Source: Gonapodya prolifera JEL478 (Eukaryota > Monoblepharomycota > Monoblepharidomycetes > Monoblepharidales > Gonapodyaceae). From it: a DNA stretch of 64,000 nt. The translations under genes and the position numbers were made by a program. Numbering within the stretch: position 1 is the first letter of the stretch; each line of letters starts with the position of its first letter. Positions 1 through 12,940 of the stretch are shown in pieces. The stretch covers positions 143,040 to 207,039 of the forward strand of contig KQ965754.1 of NCBI GenBank assembly GCA_001574975.1, in the 5' to 3' direction. Under the pieces are notes generated by a model, which saw only the letters and a list, made by a program, of their open reading frames with translations, made no database searches and was not told the DNA's origin.

Positions 1-343
1 GTTGACGGATGGGCTCCCTGACCGCGGAAGAACGCTCTGATGCGAGAGGCGAGGGAAACGGCGGGATCGTGGGCGAGCGCAGTGCGAATACGCTTTCTTT
101 TGAATGTCCCTTGTGGAAGGCGAATTGCCGATGGAAGCTGGAAAAGTGGGAAGGTACCTGGGAGACAAATACCGGCACCCATGTAATCATATTCTGCGAA
201 TTCTGGGCTGTAAAAGGAAATGAAGATCTCAAGTTCTCAAAAGATTTCTACAAAGATACATCGTCAAATTTCTCGCGCTCATGATATCTTGAACATGCGC
301 GTAACTTTTATCCAACCATTGTAAGCATCAATCCACGTAGCGT

Positions 344-2246
344 TTAGTCTCCACGATACTCCTCAAAGGAGAACTCAGGAAATGGCTCTAAGGTGTTGGC
401 ATCATGCGCGCAGCAGTGTTTTGTGTACTCTGCGGAGCACCTCACGATGCCGACACCCTGTGGTGACACTTCGCCTTGTTGAGGGTGGGGCGCAGGATGA
501 CTCGTTCCAGTGGAGTATGCGCCATCCTCCCTCCCACTCTGACGGTCACCTGCCAGGACATCGAGAGCTTGGTCTGCTGCGCCTACTGCGCGGAGGACCA
601 GAGACCGTGGGAGAATGGAATAGGACCGCAGGTGATGCACATATCACCTCCCGTCGCCTCGGAAGTGACCTGGTCGCGTGTTGAAGTCGAGGTTTGGGTT
701 CACTGCAGCGATACCATCGCGGCACCGTACCAGATCTGGGCAGTAAGGATGCCTGAAGCGGGAAACAGGTGAGTCTGATGGAACCGAGGCTCGGAAAATC
801 ACGGCGCAAGAGAGTTCTTTGCCAGCTTGAACTTTGCGGCATACACTCAGGCCGGGTGAAGTCATCTTGCATACATTCATGGCACAGATGAAGATATGAA
901 CGTTGAAACTCACTCTTTGAGACTATTGATGACCTGGGCTCTCCTGTAGGGCACACTTTCATTGATGATCGCCATCGCCGGAGCCATTGTCACAATTCTC
1001 GTGCACCTCCCAGACCCCACAACCTTCGTGCGGGGCACAATGGCTTCCTCCTCCGTGGTAGGAAACCAAGTCAACCTTCCCTGCTTGTCCTTGTCAACAT
1101 GCAGCGACACGCCAATGTCACCTTAGCCAGCTCAACATGGGCGTGGGCAAAGGTCTTGGACTCGATGTCAGCAAAAAGAGCCGCAACCTAATGCAGGATC
1201 GTGGAAGCGCGGATGATGTCTGCAAGCTCCTCCTCACTTGGTCCAGACTTGCGAAGGACTAAGGATATCATGGTAGAGTGGATGCAGAATTGTAACATTG
1301 ATCACACTGGACACATATCTCAAACTTTTGACTCACATTCGAGAAATTCCTCATCAGTCATTGAGGCAGGCTTGCCACCGTTGACAAGCATTTTTCGGGC
1401 TTTGTTTATCACTCGAGGATCAATCTGTTCAATTGGAAATTCTTGGGTAGTGGCGGTTTTGGTCGCTTAAAAGTCGTAAGGAGACGTAGGTGGATATAAA
1501 GTCAGTATAGCCTAGATCTAGGGCAAAAGTTCGACCAAAAAACTCATAATCTCTTCCAGATGAGATTTGGTTGGGTACAGGAGCAGATGTGCTGTCCGCC
1601 TGATATCGTACGGTTTCTTGCTCGGCGGGGCTACCCGTAGTTGCATTTGACGCAGCCGATGAGAACGAACATAACTGCACATCTCGAGGCTTGTGGCTAT
1701 TTTTCTGATCTCTGTGGCGTGTTTGTGGCACAAAGCAGAGTATGGGTTGTCGTCTTCAAGGCCCGGCAAGTCACGAAAGCGAGACGAGGAGCTTGGGGGC
1801 ACATCGAGCGGGGCACCTCCTGTCTCGAAGAAGAGACCAAATGCGCGTTCAAGGTCATTGTTCGAAACCTTTGTAGAATCCAGCATTGAGAGGCAAACCG
1901 GCAGTTGATGACACCAGGGCAACGCTGTTGGCTCGCCTGGAAAACCCAGATCCATTGGTGTAAGACGGCGAGTCGACAGTTTGTCTGGCCAACAAATACC
2001 TTGTCCTGACTTGTCATGTGCACCTCTTCTTCCTTCGTCATCTTGAACGTGTCTCTGATCGGGTATACCAGAGACATCTTGCTCAGGGAACAACGGTCTG
2101 GACTGGGATGACGTCAGAGACACTTCAGATTGCACGAGATGCTCCCGGAGGGTCTGCAGAGTGGTGTCCTTCGACGTGGCGAGCGGGACGATATCGGAAA
2201 GGCTTGCTACTTTCAGAAGGCAAAGGAGATGTGAAAGTGCTCGCAC
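344..2246 (-). pseudogene. Decayed multi-exon gene of unknown family
   Basis: I do not recognise the family. On the minus strand, exon-like blocks follow one another: an open stretch 2246-1518 (242 codons), a block near 1445-1335 (reads IEQIDPRVINKARKMLVNGG, then a GTGAGT donor), a block near 1280-1130 (SGPSEEELADIIRAS), a block 1110-910 (WFPTTEEEAIVPRTKVVG, ending in a GTGAGT donor) and weaker blocks down to 344. An in-frame TAG lies near 1190, between DIIRASTILH and VAALFADIESK. A one-base frame slip lies between 1130 and 1110, and more stops fall in the 750-400 blocks. The protein-like blocks with lesions suggest a degraded gene. The alternative is a live gene whose introns I have misplaced; the TAG could be a 3' splice site. 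Confidence 0.4.
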
Positions 2247-2952
2247 CTCGCAGACGTTCTCAGTGGATTCGACGAAACTTGCCTACGTGTACAAGGTCTG
2301 CGCTGGACGATCCTGGAGCGGTGAAGGCTCGAAGCATGGGGCATCCGGATTGAAAGTCAACTTGCTCACAGCTTTGTGACCGCGTGGTGGAAGAAGTGAC
2401 GGATTTTCATGGGTTTCCAATGGTGACAGAAATATCCGTTCGCACTCACGTTTGAAAGTAGAGGCTACGATAAAAGCACTGCGTCGAAAAAGGAGTACTC
2501 CGCTGAAGTTCTGGCCTGGGAGTGATCCCCTTTGACTTCCTGTACTACAGTGTACTTCCTGAGAGTTGAGAATCAACGTTCACGCAACAGGTAGCTTCTT
2601 CGGTGATGTTGCGCAGACGTACCAAAACGTGAAGGTCGGGGGTGTGGGGAAGATTCACTTGATGCCTTTCTCTGTACTTTGGAACGATGACTGCGGTGAT
2701 GTAAAACACCACACGGGTCCCACGACACAGCGGTAAAACAAGCTACAAGCTCCAGTTTTCTTCCATCGCTTTCATCTCCATTCTACCCAAACTCCGCATG
2801 CATGCATGAAGTGTGCTTTGCCCCAGGCCACCAAAAGTCAAACAACATAAAAAATAAATTGGATAAGAATACACATCATGAAATTTGTACTGCAATTGCA
2901 TTCTTTTTCGTTCTCCAGACCTCCACCACTATCCCATACAACAACCAGAACA
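2247..2952. other. Intergenic or decayed sequence
   Basis: No convincing gene. A short open stretch on the minus strand (2576-2283) may belong to the degraded gene downstream of it. The 3' end of the alpha/beta hydrolase gene enters from the right. Confidence 0.4.
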
Positions 2953-4360
2953 TCACTCATGCTTCCCCTTGATCACCACCACATCTTCGATCCACTTTCC
3001 AAGGAGGTTAACAACCTCGGCCGAAAGTGGCCGTTTGCATTGCTCCGGCAACTCCGCCTTCATGTTCTGAAACGTGTTGGGGTAGTCGCACTCTCGGAGG
3101 ATGTGCGAGACCTTTGGAACGCGATGGACTTGAATGGAAGGCGCCAGTGGCATGAGCGCGTGCATGTCTTGGTCGAGGGTTTTTGGATCGACTTGGATAT
3201 CTGGATGGGTTGAGGTGTCTGAGTATATATCTCTGGTATCGTAGTTCGCCTTTAGCACTCACCATAGTCACCTGTAGCCCCAAACACATGGAACCGAATT
3301 GCCGCGTAGTCTTCCTGCAGCTTTCCCGGAATTTGATAGTCCAAGTGCTCGCGCCACCACTTGACCGGGGTCTTGACAAACCCGAACAGCGCAGACGAGT
3401 AGTCGTCCTTGGACTCGCGAAACGTCTTGAACTGTTCCTGTGCCTTCTCCTCCATGTTCGCCTGTGGGTCTGCTCCATATACACGTCGCATTATGAAGGC
3501 CCCGAGTCCATGAGCTGTTTTGATTTCTTCCGCCAGTGTTCTGCGCTGGTACGCGGTACTGTTCACCAGGGAGTCGCCGAGACCAGAGAGAAATGCTGCG
3601 GCGAAAATGGGTGGTGCAGATGGGGCAGTGGAGGTGAGAGCTTTGTTGGTTGCTGGGATCAACATACACCCTGTGGGTGAGCCAAGTCAATTACAATCCA
3701 GGAACCAGTAATGAAAGAAAGAAGTATTCGTACCTTCGCTGTGGCCCACAAGCACAATGCGATCTTTGTCTACTGTCTCTTGACTGGCAAGGAAGTTGTA
3801 GGCTCCTACAATGTCGCTTACGAGCTCTGTAATACCTGTGGATAGATATGAACACGACGGTTATCAACCAGCGAGGTGAGTGTCAATGTCGTTTCTCCAG
3901 GAACCGCGTGTAACTACGGCGCACCTGCTTTATAGAAGAGATTATGATCCGAAGACTGTGCGCTCCCCTTAATGCCCCGTTTGTCGAATCGTAGTGTCAC
4001 GAGACGGAAGTGTTTTGTGAGCTCCATTGAAAGGTGCTTCTGAATGTTGATGTGCAAGGTTGGAGTAAGGCTGCCGACGGCAGTGCCGTCCGCATCGATG
4101 GGGCCGGATCCGGCGATAAACAGCAACGCGGGGTGTTTTAGCGCCGAGGAATGTTGCGTCGGAGGAACGGAAAGGATTCCGGAGAGGCTGGTCTTTCCAT
4201 CAGCGGAGAGAAACGAAATCTTGGAGTCGGTGTTGATAATGCTGTCCATCATGGGTGCGACAATATTCAGTGCTTTGGTGTGGGTCTGGAGGTTGTTCCC
4301 AGCGCGGGAGAGCGAAAGAAGGCGATTGATGGGATGAAAAGAACCTCGGACATGCCGCAT
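2953..4360 (-). CDS. Alpha/beta-hydrolase (serine hydrolase)
   Basis: A four-exon minus-strand gene. Exon 1 carries the oxyanion region (PALLFIAGSGPIDADG) and the LRFDKRG strand and ends at a GTGCGC donor near 3925. Exon 2 (about 3838-3734) reads ITELVSDIVGAYNFL to the nucleophile elbow GHSEG. Exon 3 (about 3665-3256) is the lid/cap region. The last exon (about 3218-2953) follows the acid motif ATGDYDTSTHPD and contains the candidate histidine in VSHIL. Ser, Asp and His are therefore all present in the expected order for this fold. The start is either 4360 or the Met-Met at 4252; the longer form adds an arginine-containing leader that could target an organelle. The substrate cannot be told; the family includes peptidases, esterases and thioesterases. 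Confidence 0.8.
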
Positions 4361-5294
4361 GCAGGTATTTAAGTCCCGTCCGGTCTGAGTCGTCGCTCAG
4401 GCAACTTGCGCGGTGTTTGTACAATCTGAGGCAAGTGAGGAACTGAAGTCGGCAAAATTTCAAGTCACCAGCCACCAATCCTTTGAACAAAATGAATCGG
4501 TCGTCATTCCAGAATTTTTACAGCCGGTACGCAAATAATTTGCATTTTCCGGAATCAATCGCCCATCTGTCTCAAAGGCCCTGTCTCTTCTGCACGTGTC
4601 AAAATTATGAAAGGTGAGGAGTACTTGCGTCTCTAACTTCTGCTGTCATAAAACTTGGGAATAGGATTTGGAAGAAAAGTGCCACAGCACCGGTACCCGG
4701 ACCCACACAAAGTCAGACGTAGATGGTGGAATATGTAACCGGGACAAACCCTTCTGCTGCAATGCTGCTGTCCGCTTTGTTCTCTTTCTCCCCTTGAGAA
4801 TTATAATGCGACATTTGTGTCGAACAACGGTCGAGCGGTCGTCACTGCCGAGGGTCTACCAGCCCAGACATTTGGGCAAGTGGATTGTAGGTCAAAATGG
4901 CATACTTGACCCTCGTCGGGCGAGGCGTTCTGAAGGGCGCTGATGGACAGCGACAATGCATGATGACAACATAGGAATGCCGCCCCACCTGCAAGCGGAT
5001 TCTCTCTTTCGGAAAAAGTCATCTATAAACGTGTTATTTGGCATGTACATTTTCTTTTCTCGTTTGTTCCACGACTACGTGGGGGACGTTTCAATACGTA
5101 AAAGATGAGACCAATGCCAAAGCGGTTGGCAGACTATCAACATGGAGACCGCGATAATTCGACTCCGCAGTCCAGATTGTGTCAAGTGTTTAGATCCACG
5201 TGTACACAGTGACAGTAACGACAAGGTGAGAGAATTCCAGAGTAAAAAGTGTTCGACCAGAAGTAACTTGATGCATCCAGCGCCACGGCACACT
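4361..5294. other. Intergenic region
   Basis: About 0.9 kb between the hydrolase start and the LCB2 stop. I see only short unsupported reading frames and no RNA gene. It should hold the hydrolase promoter and the LCB2 3' UTR. Confidence 0.5.
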
Positions 5295-7439
<2,145 letters not shown>

Positions 7440-8121
7440 TTTTCTTTGCAAGATTGGGGATTGCGGACGGAAGTGAGTACACTTGGAGGACGGAAATAAC
7501 GGTTGCACTCTCAGAATGAGTTCCCCATGAATGCCGGTGCGCTGGTGGGATGCAAAAGCCGGGTGGCGCTTTTTCCAGTTATGTTGACAGCCCGCATCCC
7601 CGCATCGGCAGAATCTCCCCAGCCCCGCATCGCCGCACCCGACGTGGTCGATTACCTGCGCTGCGACGCTCAGCTTGATGGGTGACTCACCTCGGCTTCA
7701 AGGAGTGACAGACGGTGGATGAACTTTGGTAACACGCAACTTCCCGGCGACGACTCCACGTGCGGACGATGTGCGGGATTCCTTGTGTCTCGGCGCCTGC
7801 CGCGGGGAAGCTCGCTGGACGTTCGGGTGGGTCGAGGGGTTTGTGTGGTGGTCCAATGAAGGGGCAGGCTAATTGCCTCACTCAGCCCTTCCTGGAAGTG
7901 GCACTCCCGGAGTTTACCATAAATTCGCCGATGTGTTCATTGATTATAAATCCGACATGCTGGGTTCGTTAATATTTATCTGGTGCTGTGCCAGTCTCCT
8001 GGGTCTCACCGGTGCAAGCCGCCAATGAGTTGATTGACAGACTGTTCGGCCTACGAATCAAGAGTGTATCTGCCGAAGCTCCTTGTCAGTTGCTCGTCTA
8101 GATCAGCAGTTGGTGGAACAT
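7440..8121. other. Intergenic region
   Basis: About 0.7 kb between the LCB2 start and the sirtuin 3' end. It holds the LCB2 promoter; I see no supported gene or RNA. Confidence 0.5.
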
Positions 8122-9473
8122 CTAAAAAAGGAAAGGGAGGTGGATTGCATCAGCTGTCCGACTTGAAGCATTCATAAAAGTCAGCAACTCACCCCAACCC
8201 AACTCTGCACACAACATCTCCATGACTCGATCTGTCCTCGCCCATATCCGTACCGTTGCTTCGTCATCAAGTGAGGTAGGCTGGAGGTTGACGATCACAA
8301 GCGGCTTCCGACGTCGAAGAACGTGTTCTGGGACGTCGCAGGCAGGACTGACAGTAAGCGACGTGCCAAGGACGAGGCCGAGGTCACAATTTTGCGAGCG
8401 GTGGATGGACGACACGAAGGCGCGGCGGGGGAGGGCGTCGCCTGTGCGAAATCATGAATTGATCAAACCATTAGTTCCGAGATGGAACCAAGACATCCAG
8501 ACGCACCAAAATGCACGATAGAATCTCTGATCCTCCCACCACAAGCAGGGCACATCTCGGCTCGGTAGGCCTTTCTCGCGGCCTCTCCCCAATCCACCTT
8601 TCCCGCGCTCCTGTAAAACTCTTCTCCGCACCCTTCGCATCTGTCCACATTGAGGTTTCCATGAAGCTCAGCGAGTTGGTCGCGGGGTATACCGCTTCTC
8701 AGGTGGAGGCCGTCGACGTTCTGGCTCACCACATAGTCCAGTTTACCGTGCTTGAGCATCGCAACGAGGGCCATGTGGGTCGGGGTCGGCTTGACGGAGA
8801 GAATGGAGGGCATGGGAGGTGGTTTCTCGTTCCGGGCTTCGAAGGTCCTGACAGCATATTGGTGTTCGAAGTCGCACTCTCCATTTCATTTGATAGCACA
8901 CTCACCAAACTCCCTTGGGTCCTCTGAAATCGGGGACTGAAGACACCGATAGCAATTAATTCAGGTTTTGGTTTGAAATACAGCCGTCATGAACTCACTT
9001 CCAGCTCTAAATATTCACGCGAGCAGGAGGTCAAACACAATCGAAATCAACTTGCCGTTCTCAGCCTTGAGCTCTACCGTGCACTCACGCAGTCGATATT
9101 CCAGCTCCCGTAAACACCACCACTTTATCCGCCTTCCTCACGAGCTCGGCGAGCTGGCGAACTTTTGCCCGAAGTTGCGGTTCCGGGTCGAAAAATTCAG
9201 TGGGGTCAAGTGGGGCGCCCTTGTCCGACGACCCGGCAGAAAAGAGCGACGAGGAGCCTCGAGGAGGTGGAGGTGGGCCCTCGGGTTGGGGATTGGAAGC
9301 AGTGGAGGTGCTTGCAGTTGACAGCGCTGACAGGAGAGCCGCTGAGAAGGATCGGTGAGAAGCGGATTCATTCGTAACGTGAAATTCGTTTCAGGATACT
9401 CACATACTCTGCTGAGAGCCTCCTGGACGATGGATTGAGGCTTGGAGCTATCGGTTTCAAGTTTCCGATCCAT
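8122..9473 (-). CDS. SIRT6/7-like NAD-dependent protein deacylase (sirtuin)
   Basis: NAD+-dependent deacetylase or ADP-ribosyl-transferring enzyme of the nuclear SIRT6/SIRT7 class. Exon 1 (from 9473) is MDRKLETDSSK. Exon 2 gives FFDPEPQLRAKVRQLAELV and the NAD site FTGAGISTA, ending at 9089. An 8-nt micro-exon (8999-9006) and a 31-nt exon (8906-8936) complete GIPDFRGPKGVW. The next exon has TPTHMALVAML, SQNVDGLHLRSG, the catalytic His in ELHGN and a zinc site of two CxxC pairs (CEGC, CPAC). The last exon has GTSLTVSPACDVP and VIVNLQPTSLD. The THMAL motif and the short spacing between the zinc cysteines are typical of SIRT6/7. It is divergent from a PARG gene, with about 195 bp between the start codons. 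Confidence 0.93.
8999..9006 (-). other. 8-nt micro-exon in the sirtuin gene
   Basis: The sequence AGCTGGAA lies between a TATTTAG acceptor and a GTGAGTT donor. Exon 2 ends in phase 2 (GC) and exon 4 begins TC CCC GAT TTC. Only inclusion of these 8 nt gives GCA-GCT-GGA-ATC, i.e. the A-A-G-I that leads into PDFRG, the invariant sirtuin motif. Joining exons 2 and 4 directly shifts the frame. Confidence 0.85.
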
Positions 9474-9667
9474 TTTGAATCAATCGATTCGGCGACCACC
9501 TCTGACTCGACGACGCTGCACTGGTCCTTCATCACCTACCCGTTTCCATCATTTTCTCCATCTTCGTCTCCCGCCATTGCAACTCGTTGCGGACCACGGT
9601 TCAATTCAGCCGTTCCAACACTTACACCCAACCAATCCACCTTACTTTCCCTTGCATTTTCTCCTCC
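9474..9667. promoter_or_regulatory. Shared bidirectional promoter, sirtuin / PARG
   Basis: The two start codons lie about 195 bp apart on opposite strands, so this segment must hold both promoters. It is pyrimidine-rich on the plus strand toward the PARG start. I could not assign a TATA box with confidence. Confidence 0.6.
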
Positions 9668-10844
9668 ATGCACTCTCTTTCATCAAGCACACGCACCCAG
9701 TTCGCCTCCCTCCTCGAGGAGTACCCGAACCTCATCGAAAACATCCGCAGGACCAAACTCTACGCTTCCACGTCGCCCCTCACACCGTTGAAGCCCGATC
9801 AGCGACTCCCCCCCGTGCGCGTGGAGGTCATCAATGGCGATACTCTGGACGTGACACGGGAAGTGATGTTCGGGCCAAAGACTGTGGGTGATGTGGGTGA
9901 ATCTGCCGCGGCCGCCGGAGGCCAACCGAGATTGAGACCACTTGTGTTGAATAGTGAGTTTTGTGGGTGAGGAGGGGCAGGAGTGGCCTGTGCATTTGCG
10001 CGAAGGTCGTTCAAAGACTGCGTGAGGTTGATTTCACGTCTCTGATCGTAAAACTCTAGTGGCCAATCCCGACAATCCCGGCGGTGGTTGGCTGCATGGA
10101 GCTCGGGCGCAGGAGGAGCAGATCTTCTATCGTTCTACATATGGTACGTGGGTCATTGCTGTTGTTTATGCGGAATTTATGTCACGGACCGAATCGTGAA
10201 ACTGCGAACCTGAAGACCTGTCACTGTCGAACCACTTAAACATGGACCCGAACCGAACCTGGTCGTATCCCATTCCTCCCAAAGGAGCAATCTGCAGCCC
10301 TGGCGTACTTGTATTCCGGGCCAACTCTTACGAGAAGTATCGGCTCTTACCAACTAGTGAACGCTTCTTTGCCGATTTTGTTGCAGTAAGCGCCGTCATT
10401 GCGATACCATTCATAGAGTACCAGCAAGCCGTTTCCTCCAGGCTGCAGCAATCATATTCCCGCGAACTGTTCGCCCACAGGGCTCGTTGTATCATCAACT
10501 GAACGAATCTGATACAGCACTCACCAAGGACAAAATACGTACCATTCTAAGAGTCTCTTTGGACAATGGGAACGATTCTCTTGTTCTTGGAGCGTTTGGG
10601 TGTGGGTGGGTCGATGATCCACCGATTGGTTTTTGAGGCAGGACATCCACTCATTGAACTCATAAACATGAAACCCAGGGCATTTCTCAACCCACCAGAG
10701 CACATGGCTTCCCTTTTCCACCAAGTGTTTTTGGAGGAAGAGTTTAAAGGACGCTGGAAGCGCGTTGTGTTTGCGGTAATGGACCCCAAAGGAGAGGGCA
10801 ACTGCGATGTATTCCATGAAGAGTTACAAGGCGTGGAAATTTAG
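9668..10844 (+). CDS. Microbial-type poly(ADP-ribose) glycohydrolase (macrodomain fold)
   Basis: Belongs to the microbial-type PARG family (TIGR02452 type), which hydrolyses ADP-ribose polymers or terminal ADP-ribose. Exon 1 (MHSLSSSTRTQFASLLEEYPN) ends LRPLVLN before a GTGAGT donor. Exon 2 gives ANPDNPGGGWLHGARAQEEQ, the PARG signature with its adjacent glutamates. Exon 3 gives YPIPPKGAICSPGVLVFRA. The next exon gives RVSLDNGNDSLVLGAFGCG, and the last GAFLNPPEHMASLF and VVFAVMDPKGEGNCDVF, ending GVEI. Introns are short and GT-AG. The ATG at 9668 opens the longest consistent frame. It shares a promoter with the SIRT6/7-like gene, so an NAD/ADP-ribose link is plausible. Confidence 0.88.
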
Positions 10845-10933
10845 TTATTCGAAGTTCCAAAAAGTTGCTGTGGTCACAAGCGGTAGTGTCCTCAAGAAAT
10901 CTGTCACGGGTGTCCACAACTTTCCACGAGACG

Positions 10934-12444
10934 ATGGCGTCCATGAATCAAATCGTCCTGAGCGTGTACAAGACCATTATCGAGGACGTTATCGACAAGA
11001 TCCGACCCGAGTTCGCGAACGTGGGCATCGAGGAGAACGTTCTCCACGAACTCCAAATGGTGAGTCTTTTCTGCCCGCAAAGCGATGGGAAGCGAGCGAC
11101 CTGACCGACGCGCCATTGCCCCGCCGTCACTTCAACCCTTGGAGACATGGGAGAACAAGGTGATGAACTCCGGAGTCGCCAATTTCCCAGCAGACTTCGT
11201 GTCCGGTGCCGAGTTCGTTGACCCAGCCCCTGCTCAAGCCGAGGCCATCACGCAGCCAGCTGCGGCGCCTCAGTTACAACTTCCTAACGGTCAGATTACT
11301 CTCGCTCAGCTGAGCAAGTTGTACGCACAGCAGACGGCTGGTGGTGCGGCTGCTGGACCGGCGGGAAACGCACGACAGGCGTCTGCCAGCTCCTCCACAC
11401 CTTTCATAAAGAGCGAGTTCGGAGGATACAGGCAGGCGGGGCCGCAACCGGCTCAACGGCCTCCGGTTCCGTCGCAAATGGCGTATGCACAAGCTCAGAA
11501 TGTGGGGTGGGGTGGTTGAGGGGGTTTCTTGGTATCACCCAAGATACTCAATTCGTCCATGGCTTTCCTTTCGATACTTCTGTACACACTTTGCCAGATC
11601 CTCCAACAACAAACCAGCGCTTCGGGTACCCTTAATCCCCAACTACTTCAATATATACAGCTTGCACAACAAAAACAACAGCAACAACGCCGTTTTCCTC
11701 AAGTGGATGGCCCGACGGACGTAGACGCTGGGGACGAAGGGTATCAGGAAGACACCGTTGAGGACGGAGTTGAGACATATTCCCTGAATCGCGAGGTGGG
11801 CTTCCACTCGAAGCACCATCTTCGAGCAACTTACCGCAGTCATTCCTGCTAGACTGCCGACCTTGCCTTCAATCGTCAAGCTGCTTCGATATATGCCCAG
11901 CGGTCTCGGGAAACAGCGGAGCTGAGGGCAGCGCTGGTTGCTGGCGGGGGCGCGATTGACGGAGAAACATCTGGGGAAGCGGATGGTGCTCAAGCCTCGG
12001 CTGGGCTGGTGCGAGGAAGGAAGAAGGACAGGCGAAGGTGCAAGCTGCACGCCAATTCGGCTTTATCGGACGAGGGAAACGTTGCTACTACAGCGTCCAC
12101 GAGTGCGCATCAGCCAGCCATACCTCAAGTCGATGGTGACGTAAATGAAGATGAAGAGGAAGAGGACGATGGAGCGGTGCGTGAAATATTGCGATAAACT
12201 CTTCGAACGGTTTCCCGAACACCTCGTGTTTTCATAGGACGGAGCCGGCTCCGACGGTATCGGCTCTGACCTTGACTCGGACTCGTCTGGTGACGAAGCA
12301 GAGGAGTCGGACTTGTGTCTGTGCCAGTACGACAAGGTGCAGCGGACAAGGAACAAGTGGCGGTGCGGTTTCCGAGACGGGGTGTTGAGCGTTGCCGGGA
12401 AGGATTACTTGTTTCACAGAGCCAATGGGGACTTCGAGTGGTAG
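10934..12444 (+). CDS. TOA1: Transcription initiation factor IIA large subunit
   Basis: Large (alpha-beta) subunit of TFIIA, which stabilises TBP on promoters. Exon 1 gives the N-terminal four-helix domain (VYKTIIEDVIDKIRPEF, VLHELQM), continued after an intron by TWENKVMNSG. The middle is the usual unconserved Gln-, Ala- and Pro-rich linker (LQLPNGQITLAQL, QQKQQQQ). Two copies of the PQVDG motif occur (FPQVDG and IPQVDG); the second precedes the acidic tract EDEEEEDDGA. The C-terminal beta-barrel reads LCLCQYDKVQRTKNKWRC and ends FHRANGDFEW, as in yeast Toa1. It starts 89 bp after the PARG stop and converges on RPB3. Confidence 0.93.
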
Positions 12445-12940
12445 GATGCGTTTCTGGGAAGGAAGAAGCGATGGGGCGCCCCTCAAGTGAGAGAGGGCCA
12501 CCAAATTTTAGAAACAGACGAATATAAACCTTGCATTTGATTCAAAAACTGACGAATATCACACAAGAACGTTGTTGCAATGACGCTTTTATTTTCAATA
12601 GTTCTTATGACTTGTCTCGTTCTATTTCCGTTGGACGGAGCAAAAGATCTTCGCAATTGTACAGTGTAGAAACACTCTATCGGTAGAGCCAAATGACCAG
12701 CAGTCGCTGTTTGGAATTCAAAATCCTCTTGATTGTGTGCGTCTAGCTGCTAAAATCGTTCACTGTGCTTACGAGGTGGAATAATTGTGCTGGTCGTCTT
12801 CCAGTCTTACCATCAACTTCATGGAAGCTTCCATGTTGCGGTTCTCCGGAGCAGTATGAAGGGTAGATAATTGTCCTTCCAAGCGATCGCTTTTCGAAGT
12901 CTGGTGTGGTATTCTTCACATACAAGAAAACTAAAGTGAT
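12445..12940. other. Convergent intergenic region
   Basis: About 0.5 kb between the TFIIA and RPB3 stop codons, holding both 3' UTRs. No gene or RNA seen. Confidence 0.5.
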
